Assembly (NCBI GenBank): GCA_046048095.1
Contig: JBJOGS010000027.1
Coordinates: 1 to 11,924 of the forward strand
Length of the DNA: 11,924 bases
Reading direction: 5' to 3'
From: UBA3478 sp046048095
GTDB lineage: Bacteria; Bacteroidota; Bacteroidia; Flavobacteriales; Flavobacteriaceae
A model generated the notes under the pieces. That model had not been told where the DNA came from. It did no database searches and saw only the letters and a program-made list of their open reading frames with translations. The translations under genes and the position numbers were made by a program. This document shows positions 7,861-11,924 of this stretch, one piece after another (the first letter of the stretch is position 1; every line of letters begins with the position of its first letter).

Positions 7861-7896
7861 AAAACCAATCACAGCACTTCGTGCTGTTGGGTTTTT
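7861..7896 (+). terminator. Terminator-like hairpin with no gene to end
   Basis: ACAGCAC ttc GTGCTGT (7871-7887) forms a 7-bp stem. It can be extended by AAAACCAA (7861-7868) pairing with TTGGGTTTT (7888-7896) with one bulge. On the plus strand it runs into TTTTT. The operon upstream already ends at 7741-7780, so this hairpin has no obvious client. It holds the same position in the left arm that the tRNA terminator holds in the right arm. Confidence 0.4.
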
Positions 7897-7945
7897 ACCT
7901 TTATAAGGCCTCTTTAAAACCTGCGGCTTTACGAAGCCTTATAAA

Positions 7946-7979
7946 TGCAAAAACCGACTCACATTAGTGAGTCGGTTTT
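7946..7979 (-). terminator. Intrinsic terminator of tRNA-Asp
   Basis: A perfect 13-bp stem (7950-7962 with 7967-7979) encloses a 4-nt loop (7963-7966). On the minus strand the stem leads into TTTTTGCATTT. It starts 13 nt after the 3' end of the tRNA, which is a usual spacing for tRNA transcription units. Confidence 0.85.
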
Positions 7980-7991
7980 CATTGTGTGATG

Positions 7992-8065
7992 CGGTCTGGA
8001 CGGGACTCGAACCCGCGACCCCCTGCGTGACAGGCAGGTATTCTAACCAACTGAACTACCAGACC
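7992..8065 (-). tRNA. tRNA-Asp (anticodon GTC)
   Basis: The minus strand from 8065 folds into a complete cloverleaf of 74 nt. The acceptor stem GGTCTGG pairs perfectly with CCAGACC. The D stem is GTTC/GAAT with loop AGTTGGTTA. The anticodon stem CCTGC/GCAGG encloses CTGTCAC, giving anticodon GTC (8029-8031). The T arm is GCGGG TTCGAGT CCCGT with a G-U closing pair. The discriminator base is G, as expected for tRNA-Asp. The 3' CCA is not encoded: the genome continues CATC, so it must be added after transcription. The gene has its own consensus promoter and terminator. Confidence 0.97.
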
Positions 8066-8101
8066 AAAAACCCAACGCTCTTAGCGAGCCTTAAGCGGGG
8101 G

Positions 8102-8134
8102 CAAATATAAACTTTTATGCTTCCTTGTACCAAA
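8102..8134 (-). promoter_or_regulatory. Promoter of tRNA-Asp
   Basis: The minus strand reads TTTG (plus-strand CAAA, 8131-8134), a 21-bp spacer, then TATATTTG (8102-8109), an exact TAnnTTTG match. The mature tRNA begins 36 nt downstream of the -7 element. No clear terminator follows the thioredoxin stop at 8172, so some read-through from that gene is also possible. Confidence 0.7.
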
Positions 8135-8171
8135 AAAAGCGGTAAAAAAGAAATAGAAAGGTGTTGTTCGT

Positions 8172-8489
8172 TTATAATGCGGCATCAATAGCCTCAGCGT
8201 ACACATTTTTAGGCGCGACACCCACTTGACGATTCACAATTTCTCCACCTTTAAAAACGAGTACGGTCGGAATATTTCGGACGCCGTATTTCGCCGCGAA
8301 CTGTTGGTGGTTGTCCACATCGACTTTGCCAACCACAGCTTTTCCTTCGTAGTCTTGTGCTAGCTCTTCAATGATCGGACCCACCATACGGCATGGTCCG
8401 CACCAAGCCGCCCAAAAGTCAACCACTACGGGCTTATCTGATTTAAGAACGACTTCTTCGAAAGTAGCGTCAGTTATTTCTAGTGCCAT
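8172..8489 (-). CDS. trxA: Thioredoxin
   Basis: This 105-residue protein is a single-domain cytoplasmic thioredoxin that reduces protein disulfides using electrons from thioredoxin reductase. The active site WCGPC is at 29-33 within VVDFWAAWCGPCRM. The buried aspartate of the family is D24, and the cis-proline is P74 in RNIPTV. The C-terminal strand and helix (VLVFKGGEIVNRQVGV, then a helix to the end) complete the fold, so the protein is full length. It lies 51 nt downstream of dnaE on the same strand, with its own -7 element in the gap. From memory dnaE followed by trx is a common order in flavobacteria; I cannot check that here. Confidence 0.96.
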   Translation of the reverse strand: MALEITDATFEEVVLKSDKPVVVDFWAAWCGPCRMVGPIIEELAQDYEGKAVVGKVDVDNHQQFAAKYGVRNIPTVLVFKGGEIVNRQVGVAPKNVYAEAIDAAL

Positions 8490-8511
8490 AATGCTAAAAT
8501 TATTTATCGTG

Positions 8512-8519
8512 CAAAGTTA
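8512..8519 (-). promoter_or_regulatory. -7 element of the thioredoxin promoter
   Basis: TAACTTTG on the minus strand matches TAnnTTTG exactly and lies 22 nt upstream of the thioredoxin ATG. No convincing -33 element is visible; it would fall near the end of dnaE. This suggests trx can be transcribed independently of dnaE. Confidence 0.55.
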
Positions 8520-8540
8520 TGGAATTATGCGCCTTAAATG

Positions 8541-11500
8541 CTAGGCATTTACAGCGTATTGAATGTTTTCTTGGTCAAGCATTTCAAGGAGCTCTGCACA
8601 GATTGAAATTTGACGTTTTCTGCTTTTTAATTGTACACTAAGCGCATCGTCGTGCAATGAGAAGGCTAAAGGCTTTTTGCCTTTGAATGACTTCAATATT
8701 TTTTCGATCTGTTCGATCTTGCTGTGATCAATATCTGCAGCTTTGAGGTGAAGGGTTAATTTTTTGGATTGTTGTTCCATCACGTCTTGCAGCAATTTGA
8801 TTTCATTGAATTGAATGCGTGGTTCACCGCTGGCACCTGTGTCGCGGTTGGTATACCCTTCACGAACCAGAAGTCGCATGAATAAGAAGGTTCCTGGTTT
8901 GAAGAAATGCTCATATTTCAGGTATTCTTCTCCGAAAACCCTGAAAGTATGCGCCCCGCTATAATCTTCTAAGGTGAAGGTGCCCCATTTCTTTCCGTTT
9001 CTAGAGAGTCGGTCTTCGTTTTCAGTGACCACGCCTCCGAGGGTAAGTTCTTTTCCGACCAAACCTTCCAAATCCATTGAGAGGGCTGAAAGATCGGCCT
9101 TGGTGAATAGCTGAAGTTCTCTTTTGAAGTCATCTAAAGGATGGCCGCTGAGGTAAATGCCCACCACCTCTTTTTCTTTGCGTAAGAGCTCCATGGTAGG
9201 CCAAGGCTCACAGACCGGAATTTCAGGTTCACTGATCTGTGCCATCGGATCATCCTCAAACAAGCTTACTTGAGCGGCCTGCTCATTCTCTTTGAGTTTG
9301 GCCGCAGAGCGCATGATTTTTTCTAAGAAGTTCGATTCGTCTGAAGTCTCTTGAAAATACTGACTTCGAGAGGCTCCAAATGAATCAAAAGCTCCAGCCA
9401 TGGCTAGATTTTCGAATGCCTTTTTATTTGCGGCCCTAAGGTCTACCCGTTTGGCGCAGTCAAAGACAGATACAAAGGGACCGTTTTCTTTGCGTTGTTC
9501 GATAATGGCCTCAACGGCACTGCGACCTACCCCTTTGATGGCTCCCATTCCGAAGCGGATAGCGCCTTCTTGATTCACAGAAAATTTGTAGTACGACTCA
9601 TTAATGTCCGGGCCCAATACGGCGATTCCCATGCGCCTCGCCTCTTCCATAAATAGGGTGACCTGATCGAGGTGATTCATGTTGTTTGAGAGTACAGCTG
9701 CCATATACTCTGCCGGATAATGCGTTTTTAGGTAAGCCGTCTGATAGGCGATGAAGGCATAACAGGTTGAATGGCTTTTGTTGAAGGCATAGCTCGCAAA
9801 GGCTTCCCAGTCGGTGTAAATTTTTTCAAGCACGTCTTTGGGATGGCCGTTGGATACCCCTCCGTCGATGAACTTTGGCCGCAATTGATCGATGAGGTCT
9901 TTCTTCTTTTTACCCATCGCCTTGCGCAGCACATCCGCTTCACCCTTGCTAAATGATGCCAATTTTTGAGATAGTAGCATCACTTGCTCTTGATATACTG
10001 TGATGCCGTAAGTCGACTCGAGATACTCTTTCATCTCGGGCAGATCGTATGTAATCGCCTCTTTGCCATGTTTGCGGTTGACAAAGCTGGGGATGTACTC
10101 GAGTGGCCCTGGACGATAGAGGGCATTCATCGCAATTAAGTCGTCAAAAGTGGTCGGTTTGAGTTCTTTGAGGTATTTCTGCATCCCTCGCGATTCGTAT
10201 TGAAATATCCCAATGGTCTCTCCGCGTTGAAAGAGTTCATAGGTCGCTTGGTCATCAAGTGGAAACGAATCGGGATCAAGCGTGACGCCTGAGCGTGCCT
10301 TGACAATTTTAACCGTGTCTTTGATTAGGGTCAGAGTCTTAAGCCCTAGAAAGTCCATTTTGAGTAGTCCGGCGTTTTCGACTACAGAGTTGTCGAACTG
10401 CGTGACCCACATCTCAGCATCTTTCGCCGTACTCACCGGAACAAAATTGGTGATGTCGTCAGGAGTGATAATTACTCCGCACGCATGAATTCCGGTGTTT
10501 CTGACAGTCCCCTCAAGTCGTTTGGCAATGTTTAAGGTGCGTCCTAAATCGTCATTGGCCTTGGAGACTTCTTGAAGTTCTGCGATTTTTTTGGCCTCCT
10601 CGCTGCGGTACGATTGCTGAAGGGTCTTTGCGTCGAGGTCCCAGATCTTGGCCAGTTTGGTCATATCGGGTAGCAGTTTTGCCAAGCGATCGGCCTCTGA
10701 AAGCGGAAGGTCAAGTACTCTTGCGGTATCTCTAATTGCCGACTTTCCGGCCATGGTGCCATAGGTGATGATTTGTGCCACCTGGTTTGAGCCGTATTTT
10801 TGAATGACATAATCGATTACCCGCTGACGCCCTTCGTCATCGAAGTCGATATCGATATCCGGAAGTGAGACGCGATCTGGGTTGAGAAAGCGCTCAAATA
10901 GCAAGTCATACTTTATAGGGTCAATGTTGGTGATGCCTAAGCAATAGGCTACGGCTGATCCAGCGGCAGACCCCCTTCCGGGGCCCACAGAAACCCCCAT
11001 GTTTCGAGCTTCTCGAATAAAGTCTTCAACAATCAGAAAATATCCCGGATAGCCTGAGTTTTCAATCGTCTTGAGCTCGAAATCGATCCGCTCAGTCAAT
11101 GCTTCACTCAAAGTCCCATAACGCTTTGCGGCCCCTTGATAGGTCAGGTGTCTTAAATAGGCATTTTCACCTCTCTTGCCTTGGTCAAGGGCATCTTTTG
11201 GATCGATAAATGCCTCTGGAATGTCAAAATTTGGCAACAATACCTCACGTGCTAGCTCGTAATTTTCAATTTTATTGAGTAAGGCCCCAATGTTTATTAT
11301 GGCCTGTGGGATATCGGCAAAAAGCGCTTTCATTTCGGCGCTAGACTTGAAGTGGAATGAGTCGTTCGACAGTCCGTTTCGAAAACCGCGTCCCCGTCCG
11401 ACAGGGGTTTCTTTCAGTTCTCCTTCTTTAACGCACAGCAATAGATCTTGCAGTTCGTGATCTTCAGCCTTTTCGTAATAGCATTCATTGGTCGCGACCA

Positions 11501-11924
11501 CGGCGACTTCATACTTCTTAGCTAGTCTTAAGAGCGTCTTATTTACAGGCCCTTCTTCTTCAAGTCCGTGACGTGTGATTTGGAGGTAAAAGTCGTCTTT
11601 AAAGTTTGATTGGTACCAAACCAAGGCCTCTTCGGCTTGTTGCTCGCCTTGCGTCAAGATTTTGTTCGATACTTCTCCTGAGAGATTTCCGGACAGCACG
11701 ATTAGGCCTTCGGCGTGCTCGAGCAAAAGAGATTTATCAATTCTTGGCAAGTAATAAAATCCTTCAGTGTACGCTTTTGAGGTGAGTTTAGAAAGGTTTT
11801 GGTAGCCCTGCTTGTTTTTTGCCAATAAGACAAGTGAATAGCCATTGTCTTTGGTGGATTTATTGAGTCGGTCATGAGTGACCTGAAGTTCACATCCGAC
11901 GATTCCTTTCAGTGGTTGCTCAGG
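8541..11924 (-). CDS. dnaE: DNA polymerase III alpha subunit, N-terminus outside the window
   Basis: This is the catalytic subunit of the replicative polymerase. 1127 residues are visible. The frame is open to the right edge, reading PEQPLKGIVGCELQV and then SLVLLAKNKQGYQNL. The TTG at 11825 that could pass for a start is therefore an internal leucine, and the true start lies beyond 11924. Visible domains in order are the later part of the PHP domain, then the family-C polymerase core. The core includes SVGPGRGSAAGSAVAY, the catalytic PDIDIDF (10842-10862) and the third catalytic aspartate in KMDFLGL (10353-10355). These are followed by the fingers (YRPGPLEYIP, YQEQVM, FNKSHSTCYA), a helix-hairpin-helix (GIKGVGRSAVEAI), an OB-fold (LTLGGVVTENEDRLSRNGKK) and a C-terminal extension typical of bacterial DnaE. 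All three catalytic aspartates are intact. In the PHP domain, the position that carries D-x-H in active PHP enzymes reads ECY, suggesting no nuclease activity. The sequence fits DnaE rather than PolC because there is no inserted exonuclease domain. Confidence 0.97.
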   Translation of the reverse strand, partial: PEQPLKGIVGCELQVTHDRLNKSTKDNGYSLVLLAKNKQGYQNLSKLTSKAYTEGFYYLPRIDKSLLLEHAEGLIVLSGNLSGEVSNKILTQGEQQAEEALVWYQSNFKDDFYLQITRHGLEEEGPVNKTLLRLAKKYEVAVVATNECYYEKAEDHELQDLLLCVKEGELKETPVGRGRGFRNGLSNDSFHFKSSAEMKALFADIPQAIINIGALLNKIENYELAREVLLPNFDIPEAFIDPKDALDQGKRGENAYLRHLTYQGAAKRYGTLSEALTERIDFELKTIENSGYPGYFLIVEDFIREARNMGVSVGPGRGSAAGSAVAYCLGITNIDPIKYDLLFERFLNPDRVSLPDIDIDFDDEGRQRVIDYVIQKYGSNQVAQIITYGTMAGKSAIRDTARVLDLPLSEADRLAKLLPDMTKLAKIWDLDAKTLQQSYRSEEAKKIAELQEVSKANDDLGRTLNIAKRLEGTVRNTGIHACGVIITPDDITNFVPVSTAKDAEMWVTQFDNSVVENAGLLKMDFLGLKTLTLIKDTVKIVKARSGVTLDPDSFPLDDQATYELFQRGETIGIFQYESRGMQKYLKELKPTTFDDLIAMNALYRPGPLEYIPSFVNRKHGKEAITYDLPEMKEYLESTYGITVYQEQVMLLSQKLASFSKGEADVLRKAMGKKKKDLIDQLRPKFIDGGVSNGHPKDVLEKIYTDWEAFASYAFNKSHSTCYAFIAYQTAYLKTHYPAEYMAAVLSNNMNHLDQVTLFMEEARRMGIAVLGPDINESYYKFSVNQEGAIRFGMGAIKGVGRSAVEAIIEQRKENGPFVSVFDCAKRVDLRAANKKAFENLAMAGAFDSFGASRSQYFQETSDESNFLEKIMRSAAKLKENEQAAQVSLFEDDPMAQISEPEIPVCEPWPTMELLRKEKEVVGIYLSGHPLDDFKRELQLFTKADLSALSMDLEGLVGKELTLGGVVTENEDRLSRNGKKWGTFTLEDYSGAHTFRVFGEEYLKYEHFFKPGTFLFMRLLVREGYTNRDTGASGEPRIQFNEIKLLQDVMEQQSKKLTLHLKAADIDHSKIEQIEKILKSFKGKKPLAFSLHDDALSVQLKSRKRQISICAELLEMLDQENIQYAVNA

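Larger units (their letters stand above)
7847..7993. repeat. 147-bp imperfect inverted duplication with 20-bp perfect ends
   Basis: The left end CGCATCACACAATGAAAACC (7847-7866) is the exact reverse complement of 7974-7993, whose last two bases belong to the tRNA-Asp gene. Further in, TTTATAAGGC (7900-7909) is the exact reverse complement of 7936-7945. Each arm holds its own unrelated hairpin between these conserved blocks, so both arms have the order: 20-bp end, hairpin, GGTTTTT, TTTATAAGGC. The symmetry centre is near 7920. No open reading frame or transposase is present. Confidence 0.85.

Noticed and set aside
7847..7993. Insertion sequence, MITE or prophage attachment site beside the tRNA
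   Set aside because: There is no transposase or integrase, no visible target-site duplication, and the inverted ends run into the functional tRNA. An inverted duplication explains it better, though a MITE is not strictly excluded.
7847..7993. CRISPR array
   Set aside because: The repeats are one inverted pair, not regularly spaced direct repeats.
11702..11893. Overlapping minus-strand open frame at the right edge, and a TTG start for dnaE at 11825
   Set aside because: The dnaE frame stays open and family-like (GIVGCELQV) through 11924, so the TTG is an internal leucine and the other frame is a shadow of dnaE.

Overview
The window looks like a piece of a Bacteroidota chromosome, most likely a Flavobacteriales-type (possibly marine) organism. 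The evidence is a SusC/SusD-type outer-membrane uptake pair, promoters of the Bacteroidota form TAnnTTTG with an upstream TTTG/TTG-like element, A-rich leaders without Shine-Dalgarno sequences, and a DnaE whose PHP-domain text (GRGRGFRNGL, FKSSAEMKALF) resembles flavobacterial homologues. The species cannot be named from the sequence alone.

Layout. (1) 1-103, minus strand: the first 34 codons of a probable Crp/Fnr-family regulator that runs off the left edge. Its upstream region holds a GTAAC-N4-GTTAC palindrome. (2) 275-2803, minus strand: a complete TonB-dependent outer-membrane receptor, followed by a strong intrinsic terminator. (3) 2804-3004: a 201-bp divergent promoter region with a consensus -7 element facing each way and several short repeats. 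(4) 3005-7718, plus strand: a two-gene susC-susD operon with a 4-nt spacer, closed by a very strong terminator at 7741-7780. (5) 7781-7991: a gene-free but highly structured stretch, an imperfect inverted duplication that ends in the 3' end of a tRNA-Asp gene. (6) 7992-8065, minus strand: tRNA-Asp(GTC) with its own promoter and terminator. (7) 8172-8489, minus strand: thioredoxin. (8) 8541-11924, minus strand: dnaE, the replicative DNA polymerase III alpha subunit, with its N-terminus cut off by the right edge.

How the genes work together. The receptor and the SusCD pair share one regulatory region and all act at the outer membrane, so they could form a small nutrient-uptake module. No glycosidase, peptidase, sigma/anti-sigma or hybrid sensor gene is visible, so the substrate is unknown. 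The right third is housekeeping (replication, thiol redox, translation). Most of the window is ordinary. I do not see a convincing undescribed system. The parts most worth a second look are the inverted duplication beside tRNA-Asp, with a possible decayed second tRNA copy, and the palindrome upstream of the Crp/Fnr gene.
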